This document shows positions 36,001 through 48,360 of a stretch of 64,000 nucleotides of DNA, one piece after another. The position numbers were made by a program, and so were the translations under genes. Origin of the DNA: Varroa destructor (lineage: Eukaryota > Arthropoda > Arachnida > Mesostigmata > Varroidae); NCBI RefSeq assembly GCF_002443255.2, contig NW_019211458.1, forward strand, positions 11,368,402 through 11,432,401, read 5' to 3'. The notes beneath the pieces were generated by a model that did no database searches, was not told the DNA's origin, and saw only the letters and a list, made by a program, of their open reading frames with translations. Within the stretch, counting starts at the first letter, position 1. Every line of letters starts with the position of its first letter.

Positions 36001-39000
36001 CTACTGGGTGTTTCAGGAGAAGCAACCGGAAAATTACTTACCTATCTTCTATCGAACAACAATAATAAAATACATAAGTAAGGAGATATTCATATACCTC
36101 TATCATTTCTGTTTATTCTACAGCCAGGTTTCTAATATTCAAGTTATTTATAAGTCGTATTGTAAGATTGAGCCTCGTGCATTACACTTTATTGCATTTT
36201 AACGTGAAGTATAAAGGCCGCCCTTATTTACCACCTCAGACCATAGGCCTTGTAACGGCTTGCAGGATGCGGTTTCCATTTTTATCGCGTGAGACACATT
36301 TTTAGTTCAGGAATGATCGCTTCAATAAAAAAAAAACTGCTGAATTCTCCGGAATCTACAAATATGTCTACTTACATATGTTATAACGAAAGCGTTGGAA
36401 GGCCAAAGAGTTTTTGGAGGATTATACAGCGTTGGAAAGCCTAGTGACTGAAATTATCTTTAGTAATCAAGTATAGAACAAATCTTGGAATGAGGTAATG
36501 TCACAGTAACACGTAATGTGGGTAATTAAAAAGATTTTTAGTAGTTTGGTCAAGGTTAGACAAGTTTTAAAAGGACTAAAAGGTTATACAAGAGAGGAGC
36601 GGCGAAGAAGCAAGAGAGAGGGAATCCGGCTAATGGCGGTGAGAGAATCAGGCTTATGTGTCACGACTAGTCTATCAGTTGTATGAGGTGTGAAAGAAAG
36701 GCCAGGTTCGGATGGAGTTTGATCACCGTATAATCTGTACAGAACTGTCATGAGTATGTAAAAAAATCTCTTGAAGTGAATATAGAGTGTCGTCATTGGT
36801 ATAATTTTCTCGACTCAGCAAACTTAACGTCTTTTTTTATTAATTAGTGAAATTACACCAAAATTACGGCTTTTAATTACGGCAATATAATATTAGTTTT
36901 ATGAATCTTTCATGCCGTTACTATAGTGTAATCTATGGTATTCGTGAGCTGAGTTAAGCCGCGAAACAGTATAAGAAAAGCGTGTATTTCTAGCGAAATA
37001 ATTGAAGCTACACCCTATTTTTAATGCATCCACCTTTTAATATCAAGCATTTATAAACCATCTTCAAAGAAGCCTTTTCAAGGGCTTATTTCTATTTTTG
37101 GGTATTAAATCGAGGTTTCCGTTCATTTTTGAAATTAAGATTGCATGCTAATAAGTATTTTGCATTCTCGCATCATATGTGGGTTGACAGGACTGCTATA
37201 AGTATAATAATAATTATTATAATTTGAAGATGTTAAAGGCAATTTTTTTAAAGACATGCCTTAGGTGATTTAACGAACGAACGAGGTCTTCTGAGGTGAT
37301 TTAACGAATGTAAACGGCTTACGTTGTTATGATTAGATAGGCACACGACGTTTACAACACCTGCTCAACTTCTATCGGGCAAATATTTCGAAGTTAAAGC
37401 CTCTGAGTTAGACGCTGCCTTCTTGTATTTAACAATACCCAGACACAGTGACAGATGAGCCTAGCAGTAATTCGTCCTGAAAAAAAATATTGCTGTCCCG
37501 TGTTATACAGGGCGAAGCAAAAGTTGTTGTTACAAAGGAAAAGAAGTGAAATATTCAATTGGAAAAGTGTTAACACCTGTTACATCTTTCCTGACGATAA
37601 ACCTACTTTTGCGTCAAGTAAACAGGTCATCGGCACCTAAATAGGTCTGGTTCAGGTGATTGTACGTTTAGGGTTTACAGGTATAGGAGTGTGAGGATAG
37701 CGTGAACATAGATCTTGCTCGTGGCTAAACCTGGGCTCCATCACAGATAAAGCCTGGCAACACATGATTATGGGTAAGGTCAGTGATCTATTATAAGTAT
37801 ATTGTTCGAACCATTCCATTTACTAGCTGCAAGGGTTATATAACAATATGCTCGTTTGTTTAGATGACTGACGACATGTTGAGTGGCTATGGATAGCACC
37901 TATTTTATGTACCGCTTTAGAACCGAAATGGGCGTTTCCGTTTGCAACAACTATTCGCTCCTTTGGACGCCGTCGTTATGCTAAGCATGTTCATTCGTCT
38001 GTTTGTGTTCGTATTAGCAAATCACGTCTCAATATCGATAAAATTAGTCTATGCAACATTTTTCAACGTATTAAATAACAAAGTAAGCGAAATATAATGA
38101 TATATTGGAAGATAAAAAGCATTGTTGCCGTATGGTACACTCATAGCGGTACCAAACTTGGGACTTATGTGAACATTCTTTTTTGCAAGACAAAGCTCGG
38201 CCGTTCCTAAACGACAAAAACCTGTCATTGACGCTCAGCCCTTTTAAATGTCTGTTTGAACGGATAAAAGACCTGCAAATAATCTACGGTAATGAGCCAG
38301 TAATACTGGTGAAGAAAGCTTCTTTGAAATGTCTGTTGAAACTGCTAACTTTGCGCAACATTGGCGCTAGTGAATTGTGAAAGCTCGGGATTCTGTCTAG
38401 TCTAAAGGAATGCTCGCAAGTAATCCTTTGTAAACTTTGTAAATTCGCCAGCTTAGCAAATCCGCAATGGCTACAACCAAATAGCAGCGTTCCAGGTCCC
38501 GTTCATTGAAATACATGCAATAACTTGGCCTACATCACAACTAAACTTTGTTTGCAGCATTACCGTCGGGAGAGTTTTTGGGCTGTTGGTCCTTTTGCAG
38601 CAGCATGCGTTAGCCTCGGTACTTGGCGAATACATTTTTCCTGCATGTTTTCCTAAATGTTTTCCTTTGAAGCTCCAGTCGGCAATCCAAAAGCTGGATT
38701 TGACGTCTAAATGACGGTACTCTCGGCTAGTCGCAAAATATCATTGGGCTTAGCATGACGAACGACAATGTCATCTTCTAAAGCAATCGAACGTTTGAGA
38801 AAATTGAGCATTCTAAACAATAAGTCTATTTCCTACAAAAAAAAATACTGATCTACTCGATAACAATAATATCAATAATAATAAATGGTCATCAAAGAAA
38901 TTGATTACACGGGAATATTTATTAGCACGCCTCTAAAACTCCTTCTATAACAAAAGCTGAACCTTTAAACGCTGGTACAAGCTGGTCAGAGAAAAAACTT

Positions 39001-40130
39001 GTCGAATCTTTTACAGTCATCAATGGAAACATTAAAAGCTGTCGATTACCTTAATTTATCTTGTACACGGCTCACGAAGATGCCTTTTTTGTTTCTGACT
39101 ATCCTAAGAAAGCTTAAAGTGTTTGATTCCTGACTGTATGCAACAAAAAACTATCCAATAATTCGTAATAATAATAAAACCATTTTTTTTCGTGGTAATG
39201 TCACTGAATGGATTAAGGTTCTAAACGGGGGAACCTACGAAAGGAATCCATGGCGTTTGATTACGCCGGGTAATGTTGATCAAAGGTATCTGCGTGATAT
39301 GACTGGTTTTGTTTGCTAAACACAAGACCCACTGCAACTTATTGTGATTTTGTTATTATTTCGATCACCACAGCAAGCAATACTTGTGATTTCGACGTAG
39401 ATTCGATTGTGATTTCGGCGCAGATGAGACTGGGACCATAAGATTAACTAGGCTTGCGTACATGTTCTCCGATGAGAAAATTGTCTTTGAGTTAATTTTT
39501 GGTGCTTTAAAGGGAACACTACTACAAGCGTTCTAAGAAATAGTTATCCCAAAATACCTGTCTGAGTGCACCAACCATGAGATGCCGTCTAGCGTCGTAG
39601 GTCACGCGATTCGCTGTCAACCACCAATTAATTAAACAATCATTATACAACTTTTATGTTTTCAGTATCTAGCATATTAACTATAAAATTATCTTGTCAT
39701 GCCACTGATCTTGACCCTCTAAGCGAGAAAAAAACTGTTAACCCAGTTCTCCCGAACTACGTTAACCAATTGATACCTGCTGTATTATAGTAAAAGTTTT
39801 TTCTGCAATTGCCAGCTACTGAAACTGGGCTGCCGATAGCGGAACTAAAAAATACTGCAAGCTTGCCTCATTTTCCAAGTTCTGCAACGAACTATAATGC
39901 AAATTCCGGTGGAAAGGGCAAAGGCCGGATCAATTATTTTGTTAGATACAGAAAATAAAGTACCTTTTTCGAAAATGTCAAGATAGCAATTTTTTGCAGT
40001 TTTTATAAAATAACTATGCATCGAACAGCAAAGATGTTGAAAAAGGATTTAGCACATCAATCCTGTTATTAGACAGTCGGTACCGCAGCGATAGGCTAGA
40101 TCAAGTCATCGCATATGACACGAAATACTG
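33060..40130. other. Anonymous AT-rich region downstream of COX7A
   Basis: No recognised gene or RNA. It includes a 15-base direct repeat (aggtgatttaacgaa at 37263 and 37294, period 31) and a 9-base motif, gcgttggaa, repeated near 36391 and 36429. A possible minus first exon at 36042-36106 is listed separately. Open frames at 35927-36202 and 38183-38380 have no known relatives. Confidence 0.5.
36042..36106 (-). other. Candidate short first coding exon (minus strand)
   Basis: An ATG at 36106, with an in-frame TAA just upstream and G at -3, opens 21 codons (MIEVYEYLLTYVFYYCCSI, then ED). These run into a near-consensus donor, GATAG-gtaagtaat, at 36041. The peptide is hydrophobic, like a signal peptide. 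A + strand frame overlaps it and no downstream exon was identified. Confidence 0.12.
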
Positions 40131-40172
40131 CACACGGTGGGGTTCGTTTTTATTGCTGCGGCATTACACCTT

Positions 40173-40352
40173 TCATAAAAAATGGGAACCTGCTTGTCCA
40201 GCTTTGTGCTTCAAGTTACGCCAGTAATTTCGCTGCGGTTTCTGGTAGACTGTCCGGATGTCTTTGATTGTCGCACGACAACGACAGCAAATATTTTCGT
40301 CGTTCATTGATAAGTCTACCGCCGATGGCCTATTGGACAGAATAACTTGCAT
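40173..40352 (-). other. Small ORF with CCRC motif, divergent from the 40528 ORF
   Basis: This 59-codon minus frame begins MQVILSNRPSAVDLSMNDEN and continues with ICCRCRATIKDIRTVY and a basic, Lys/Arg-rich end. It is unlike the AT-rich surroundings and is not recognised. Confidence 0.14.
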
Positions 40353-40527
40353 TTGAACGGTAAGTCGCGTGTCAGTGATTTATCTGGCACGCAGGCCTTC
40401 CGCTTGGCAATGCCAAATGCTGTTCGCACGGGTCACAGCTAAGAGCGTGTAGGGATGTCAGGTCACCATGGAAACGACCTAGGTCAGGCCCGCGAAGTCC
40501 GATCAACAAACGAAGAAGCATAGAACA

Positions 40528-40740
40528 ATGACTACCGCTACTGCCATACCCAGGACAGACAGACATGGTGAGACTAAGTACACCAGTCAAGAAATGAATG
40601 CGCACTACACTGAAATAGAGATAATCCCGCAAAGGGAACCTAAACTGGTACAAGAAGCAGAAATTATCTGGGCTGAACGAAAGCAATACGCCGGAGGCCG
40701 GAGATTCGTAGCGAGTCTGCGCTACGAGCATCTAATATAG
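40528..40740 (+). CDS. Hypothetical 70-residue ORF
   Basis: ATG with A at -3 (caATGA context). The hydrophilic, Glu/Arg-rich product starts MTTATAIPRTDRHGETKYTS and includes QEAEIIWAERKQYAGGRRF. A 22-codon ORF (40455-40523, MSGHHGNDLGQ) ends five bases before it. The minus strand is open over the same stretch (40372-40731), so coding strand is uncertain. No family recognised; a decayed mobile-element fragment is possible. Confidence 0.17.
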   Translation: MTTATAIPRTDRHGETKYTSQEMNAHYTEIEIIPQREPKLVQEAEIIWAERKQYAGGRRFVASLRYEHLI

Positions 40741-42282
40741 ACTAGTTATCGATGATTTGTCAACGCATGAATATACACAAAGAATGCTTGCTGCTATCTC
40801 GAAAATGTTCGAAGTGAATTAAGTTGGTATATGAAGACCGTGATACTGTGAAAAACAATGAGCAACACAATGTCGTGTGTGCGACTCTGTACGTTTCTAA
40901 GTAACTCTTGCTGACCTTCTGCTTGAAACAGACAGTAAATCTGTGCAACTGTTACAGGTTAGTGGCAAAAACCGAAAATTTGATTAAGAAAAATGCGTAA
41001 TTCTGAAATTAGATGAAAAACCACGTTACAAGCTTTTTTTAAAGATAAATTTGGAATAATGGTTTGGTCTCTTTGATCATCAATAAGCGTCCTAAATCGC
41101 AGTAAACTGGGGAAGAACCTTTCTCTTCACACAAGAAGAACAGTAAGTGTTTCTTTCCCTCTAACAAATAGCTTTTTATTATTATTAGTAACTTTCTGCG
41201 TATGGCATGAAAGAAGTCCGACGATAAGCGTAGACAAAGGAACTAAAGGTGCTAATCTTTAAAGGTTTTTTTCGGTTCAGTGTCAATCGCTCATCAAAAA
41301 TAATGCTTGGAAACTTTATTTTAGGTAAAAGCCAGCGTCTGATTGTGTAATTGTACCTATTGAAGAATACATGTCTGTATTAAACTCAATCCTTCTAGCC
41401 TTCTTACTATGGTCTGTCAACGAGAACGTACTTCATCAAAGTGTTCTTACAAATTTATTTTTAAGTTCACTACGTAAAGATTTAATTCTTTGAGACCAGT
41501 CCTACGCTCACCTAACTACTACATACTAATTTGAACGGTAATTTAATTGTCTGTCGTTCGAAACTGTTCAGTACCAAAGGAGGGTAAAAAATAGGTATAA
41601 TCGAATTATCTAGAGTCCAGTAGGCTAACACATAAACAACACATATATTGTATATTGTTTACAGACATTAGATATAGGCAAATATATACAGAGAGCAAAG
41701 GTGCATTCCTATCTTTCGGCAAGGAAACAGGGCATTGATGCTAGGCCCCCGAAAACGAAATGACTGTTAAGCGGCCGATCTTCTCCTAGAATTATATACA
41801 CATTAAATGTATTATATCCTCTTAAATAAAGTGGCTTCCGTCGCTTGAATGGGCGGTTTACAAAAATGAACAGTTCAAAGAATTGCTCTGTACTAAATAA
41901 TTCGATATTATTAAACTTCTAATATATATCTATTACGATATGACCTGCTTTTTCCGTGCTGATGATCATTGTCTAGTTCATGCAACCAAATTAGTTGACC
42001 CTTATAAATCCTGTAGTAATTACTAGCGTGACTTGGTAGGTCTACTCATCATATGTATACGTAAGTTTACATTATGAAACAAAAACAGGTTCGTATTGTG
42101 GCTGTTATATTTCAACCCAGCTTAGATTGTTTCTTGGAAACTTGTCGGAAGTTTAAGTGAACGTATGCTTAAGTGTTTCACACATTGCGTTGATTTATGT
42201 GAATGCTCGTTATGATACGTAGCGCAAAACGACGAGCTAAGGTCTTATTACGCTAACTTGAAAGGAGAGGAACTCGCCCAAG

Positions 42283-42325
42283 GTGGCAGCTTTTCAAAGG
42301 CCTTTAAAAGACCGATAGCTGCCAC
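42283..42325. repeat. Foldback with 9-bp outer stem
   Basis: The sequence gtggcagct (42283-42291) pairs with agctgccac (42317-42325). The 25 bases between contain the palindrome aaaggccttt. Confidence 0.6.
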
Positions 42326-43641
42326 GTCGACTTGTAAAGCTGCACAAGGTCTATGAAGCGATTTTCCAGTACAAACCCAAATCTTTTCTGCAAATATATA
42401 GTAATGATATGGCTAATTGAGACGTATGAATATCTGATAATCCTATGATACAACTGAGATACATTCTGCAAATCTAGACGCTATCATACCAGAAGGGTAA
42501 GACTAGTGTAATGGGAATATTCTATCGAGTAAATTTACAATTTTATACGCTATATAGCGATAAAAATAAAAAAAATATATTCCTGGTTATTTTCTCTTTA
42601 CATAGTAGAACGAACATTTGATTCTTCTAAATTACAGATAGGATTTCGGATCTCGACAAATACTTTAACTACCGGCACCTAACTTTAATAAATAATTTAC
42701 TAAAGCCTACACCAGGAAACTGGATTTAATTGCATGAAGGACAGTGATTCTGTCTGTAGCACGTAGTTATTACCAAAATGCCTTTCATTCTGGCTTCAAC
42801 TAAAGGTGGCGCTTTTACTGCATTATTACTTCCGTAGCGTTCGCGAAAAGCCTTTCTTCTCTGTGTTTTTCGGACAGAACTTGTTGATCAATATGTCGTC
42901 TGTACGCATTTAGTCTCAGTCGTGGCTGCGGATATCTGAGGGACGTTCAAATAAATTAACTGTGTTTTTTGAATTGCACAGTCTAATCCTTATGAAAGGC
43001 AACCTTGGTTATTAGGTACGAGTTTTGGTCAAAGGGAAAGCTACGTCAATAATCTTCATATGCTTGCTATCCGTTTCGAGTTTAACATCGTCAGAAAACT
43101 GGCTTCCAGCACAAAAGAGGTGCGTTTAGGGCCGCATTTGAACCTAGACTATTATGCTTCCATAGGCAAACACGTTATCACCTACCAATAGCAAAGACTA
43201 CCTTGCACTTCTGAAACAGGACAAAGCTACTATTACATAAATAAATTCTACTTAAGCTCATATTTATCTTTTAGTGAAGAGTAATCTTGCGAGGCAAATA
43301 TGTTATCAAATTTGCTATGTTGCAGCTGTTAAACGGTTGTGCAGAATCGCGATGGGATCCAGATACGTTCTCAGAGATACAAATATAATTACTCCGGCCA
43401 ATTTCGTCGACCCGTCCTTAAGGATGCCAAACGCTCGAGCTTACGTTAAAACAAGCTTCAGTCTAGAGTTTAAATCTTATTAACTTGCCTTTACCTTTGA
43501 CTGTACGATTAAAACGAACAATTGTTTATTTCGCTTCTTGTTTGATCATTTATGGCGCAAGAAGATTTTATTCATAACACGCAGTATCTAGCTCTTAATT
43601 GAAAATCATTATTATTAGCTTAAAAATTTATCACTTACGTG

Positions 43642-43788
43642 ATGTCCTGCAAAGACAGAAGAGTCGAAACAGTCCTGAAACATTACAGGCCAATGCGAAG
43701 GCAATTACTCAAAGTAGCAATAATAACTAATGATATAACAATGAACTCAAGGAACGAACTCTTCTATGGGGACGAGAACGGTGAGTAA
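43642..43788 (+). other. Short ORF ending at a strong splice donor
   Basis: The 48-codon frame starts MSCKDRRVETVLKHYRPMRR and contains MNSRNELFYGDEN just before GAACG-gtgagt (donor at 43781). Read unspliced it stops two codons later. The product is basic and not recognised. An acceptor-like tgcaaag lies near its start. Confidence 0.15.
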
Positions 43789-46700
43789 ACTACACTTATA
43801 AATTAGGCGTAAGCATTACTATTTTGAGTCACTGTAGCTGATGAGATGGTAAAAAACAGAATGGAACGGATATATTTTTTGCTATTTTATTATTTCGTCG
43901 TTAATTTGAATCTTGCAAAGTTGTACACTAACTTTTTCATTTGTTTGTTGGGGGGTAACTGTAGCACCAGCTGTAGCGCATTCAGCTATTCCATTGCCAG
44001 TGATGCCTTAATACTAATAATATGGTCAGATGAATGGTAATAGACAATTTCGTTAAACAAAAAGGACTATGTTGCGTGGAAGGATGTATACAAGTATCGT
44101 TTAATTCACCTACCTATCATATATAGTTCCCTTTATTCGTGTAGACTGTTCCTCTACTGGACCGGACCACAAGAGGGATAACCTATTTTGAGCTCGAATA
44201 GGATCATATTCTACTCATGTTTAGCCAGTCGTGATAAGCCCTGTTATACTGTCAGCGTGCCATGAACGGGTTCGAAGAGTACGTTTGGTTTTGATTGGTT
44301 TTTTTTCTCTTTTCAGTATCCGATAAACACGTTCGTTGGACGCTCCGTTCTGTTCAACCTTAAGGTTGTTGTGATGTAAATCTATGTGTAAACTAAGCTG
44401 CGTCTTAAATTTAACCACATTCAGTCGCTGGTCAGTTTCGAGAAGATCCATTTGTCTGTAGAGCGGTCAGTATTCTACCTCAGGGGTATCCTTCTATAGC
44501 TCTAGCACGCTCATCTCACACGTATTGACACACACATTCGAACTGAAGCAGTATCGGCTCCTGCCTACTACACTTGTTCGAAATAGGCAACTGACTACTT
44601 CACTCAAATGGCATAGTACGCAAGTGAGTACTTATGTGAGTACTAGAGCAGCGGATGCTGCGCGGGCATAGACTATTTCTTTCAACTGTAGTATTTTTAT
44701 TGAATCCTGATCACTGAATACTGAATTTTCCTTGAGCGAAAAACCAACCCTTTGGTCGCCAGTCGAGCTAGACGGTGCTCTGAGAAACCACATTAGCAAT
44801 CACACAATTCAGTGGCCGGTTCCGTCTTCGTGTGCTCTTTAAGTAGTTGTGCTTAGAGCTTGTCAAGTCCATTGATATATGTACGTTTTGAAATCAATGG
44901 ATTGCACAGGGCTTGATTGTTTAGAATTAATAGTTTTTATGCAATATGCCAATTTGCAGGTAGCACCGCGTGTCTAGAGGAATGTCCCTATCTAACGGTT
45001 AATAATAAATGATGAATGACAATTATAGAAACTGACGGCTAGTACTTAAGGACAATCTTTTCTATATAGAATATAGTGATTTTTCTACAAATCACATTCA
45101 TTCTGTGTACACCGTTGGATAAAGGGAGCCTGCTTCAATTAACTTTGTTACCACAATAATTGTGTATAATCTTGACATTACAATATCGAGAAAATATAAA
45201 TGCGGTCGGTGGTAGAATCCCAACATCAAGTCAAAGACACGCACGCCAATAACCGTGACGTCAAACAAAATAAGCCTTGAATTATCTTGCCGCAGCTGTT
45301 TTTCAAACCAGAGAAGATATTAACAGGCAAACATACATGCACTTGAAAGTGCTACGCTCAATAGGACATCGCTGCAGAGATCAGCCGATGCGCGATGTGA
45401 GATGCCTATTCTAACTCTTGCTAAACTAACGGCTTGAAAACAAAAGTTCACTCTTATTTCCTACAATAAACGAAAAATCCTCGGTAATAGCTATTGATTC
45501 ATGTAATTCTATGCTCGTAAGTGTATATGCTCGAGCTGATCTTGCAATATAAAACAAGTTCGTCCGTCGCATGTAATAAAGTCTTTTATAATTTATGCTC
45601 ATGAGTTGTTAACTGTTGAGCGAAAATGAGCCAGTAGTCATGACTTATCGTCGTAATGTATGGATAGTAGACTGACTATGCAGCTCTTGGCTCGAAATAG
45701 TCTCCTGTGCTATACGTTTTATGGAAAATAAAAAAAAAACGAACAAAACCAGCAGTAGAATCGCCAACCGACATTATATTTAACAGTCGATAGCTTATCT
45801 ACTATATTACATTTATCTCTTTCCCATTTCTAGTACCATCCTAACACTATCTCCTCGAGCTGGCTGGCTGGCTGGCTAGACCTGGTCGCACCAATCATAT
45901 CTCTACACACCATCTTTTGGACGTTTTAGATCGAATGAACGAGCTCATGATACCACTATCCTGTACTTTTCTCGTTGACTGCCCGCATCGGCCACCCGCA
46001 AAAATCGCTTCTGGTAACCAGTGGAATAGTTCAGACGTCGCAGTCAAAATTTTCCAGTACTATTATCCATTGCCTCGTCTGTGACGACTGAGCGCGTTTT
46101 TCAATTTGCCAGTCTAACAGACTTTTGATGACTTTGTTCACTCATTTTGAGCTGTGTTTGCTTACCGATAGCCCGAGCATCGCGTTCATAAGAACATTAC
46201 GGTCACGTCCTGTACACGATACATACATCTAAGTCTAAATTGCGAGGATTCGGAAAAACTTTGTATTTTCCCCATGATATGCACGATGAGTGCATTTGCG
46301 GAAACGCATTGCGCGGCCTTTGTCAGTGTTTATAAACTATGGTGTTTGGTTCCGTGGGGTTTTCCCATTATCCTTGATTTAAAAGGTATATGTCGATTGG
46401 ACTGAGAACGGGTGTTTTTCGCACGCTGGATAGAGCAAAGCAGCTCTTAAAGGAGCAACATCATGGCCAACGGGCATCCATCAAAGGGGACAAAACCTGT
46501 AGTGTATAATACGTCATATAATTGCACACAGCATAAGAGTTTTATGTAGCAATCACAAACCAAATCGTCACGAAGAGCGTAGAGCATAGCAATAAAATTT
46601 TAAATCAGGCAGCGAAGCTAGCCTATCTTGCGTTCTCTGATTTTTCATCTGTGGGCATCTTTGCTGATTTCTTATTCGGATCGACATGTTAATTATAAGA

Positions 46701-46979
46701 AAGCTATTAATGTACGTCGAAAATACGATGGCATACACCTGCCGCGTAGGTAACGAGTCATTATGCGTAACTAGTTGCTTGTTACAGAATTCATGCGCAA
46801 AAAATGGGCTCCAAAAATAAAAAGGAGAATTAGTTGACAGACTAGAAAATTTTATTTAAAAAAAAAGCGCAAATGGTCGTTCTCCTTACACATTTCGGCA
46901 TGGCTTTCCGTGTTTCAATTCTAGGCCGCTATGAAGAAATGATATTGTACACAGTTAACGTGTAACACACACAAAACAG

Positions 46980-47007
46980 AGTTCCCTGATGTGAACATCA
47001 GGGAACT
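46980..47007. repeat. 13-bp perfect inverted repeat, 2-base spacer
   Basis: AGTTCCCTGATGT (46980-46992) and its exact reverse complement (46995-47007) are separated by ga. This is nearly a perfect 28-base palindrome of mixed composition. Confidence 0.85.
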
Positions 47008-47279
47008 TCCTTCTTCTACCTCTTCCTTATCAACGCAAGCGTGGAAAGCGCTCGGTGCTAATAGTCATGACAACGGAGAAGTAACGCTGCTGGTAGACAA
47101 ACATAATCAAAACTAGCCACCGGTCTGTCAAGAATCAGTCCTCTTCACGCGTCAGAATCTTTTCTTGCCAGTATATCTCGTCTAATACTTGCAAAGGCTA
47201 TCGATCGCCATAGTTTATTTTAGCTATGGAGTCGGCCTCGTCAGCACTTAGCGCTCATAGCGTGAGATGATATAGACGA

Positions 47280-48360
47280 GGACAAAATCGTCACCCGACT
47301 GTCTCTGCGCGTGAAATCTTTTTAGCGAAGCGTTGACCAGATGACCAGCAATAGACAGACACATACTGGTGTGTTGTTGATTTCGTCAGGAGGACAGTAA
47401 ATATATCATCGTTGTAGGTTGGTCGATGCCTATGATGATACCTGGTCAGCTTGCGAAACGCTAACTGCTACATGATTCTTCCACCGAGATAGAGGGGCGG
47501 ATGGATATCTGACCGACTTGTTTATGTTCCGTCTCGATCCCTCTCCACTTTACACCACGATTCCTTTGCGCTGGCCGCAAACAGCACGGCTCAGCCACCA
47601 CAGCAGTCGCTGTTCGCAGAACCCAATGATGCGTTTACGCAGCGGGCTGCATATCCGACATTTCTAGCTGTTAGAAAACCCTCTCCTGCCATGAGCACTC
47701 GTCGCTAGGCGCTGCGTTGACGCTTCGGCTAGAAGCCGTGCTCCTGCTAAACGCTTGTCCCTCCCATTCGTCCTGTAGTCGCCTTTCAGTTGCAGTGACG
47801 ACTGCGAGAGCAGCTCGACTGCGAAAAGCAAGCGCTGAACGTCGATTAGCCCAAACCGACGTCGACGGCGACAACGAAAAACGTTGCCGTTAGATTGCAG
47901 AGGAGAACGGCTACGACTACCCACTATACTTGTAGCAACGGCACTATTACTATCATAGCAAGTAAACCGGTCGCGCAGGAGTCACGCGCTTCTATAACGA
48001 TGCTCGCATCAGTAGTTCCGAAGCACAGTTGGTCGTACCTTGGAACTTTGTAACTTGACTTAGTACAGCCGGCGAACACCGCTGTCGTTGGGATTGTTTT
48101 TCCTCTTCGTCGATAATGTTGTCGGCGGAGCTGCGCGATCAGCGTAAGCATTATTGCCAGAGATAAATGTTTCCCTTTCAGGGATGACAGCGTATGTTCG
48201 CGTCAACCGAGTTGATGTTGTGCGGTGGCAGTGAAAAACACATCGAGTTTGTGTAGTGATTATGGTGGCGCTGTCGCTGAACGATGCCAGTGGAGTACTG
48301 AAGTCGCTGAAGAAGAAAAACGACAGAATTAAGCGATTTATGATACATTAGAGTAGTATC
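47280..48360. promoter_or_regulatory. GC-rich island with overlapping short ORFs
   Basis: This is a kilobase of CG-containing sequence between AT-rich flanks. Minus frames at 47664-47924 and 47924-48151 are Arg/Ser-rich and look compositional. On the + strand a good acceptor (gtttccctttcag, ending 48180) is followed by an ATG at once. A 29-codon ORF (48262-48351) starts MVALSLNDASGVLKSLKKKN. A promoter and 5' end of a + strand gene is possible but unproven. Confidence 0.22.

Larger units (their letters stand above)
40760..47270. other. Anonymous AT-rich region, no recognised gene
   Basis: No conserved protein or RNA was seen. It holds a foldback at 42283, a short ORF with a donor at 43642, a (GGCT)4 run near 45862 and a palindrome at 46980. 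Confidence 0.5.

Noticed and set aside
41100..41142. T-G-E-E-P-F, resembling the C2H2 zinc-finger linker TGEKPF, close to a donor
   Set aside because: No Cys/His zinc-finger pattern lies on either side in that frame.
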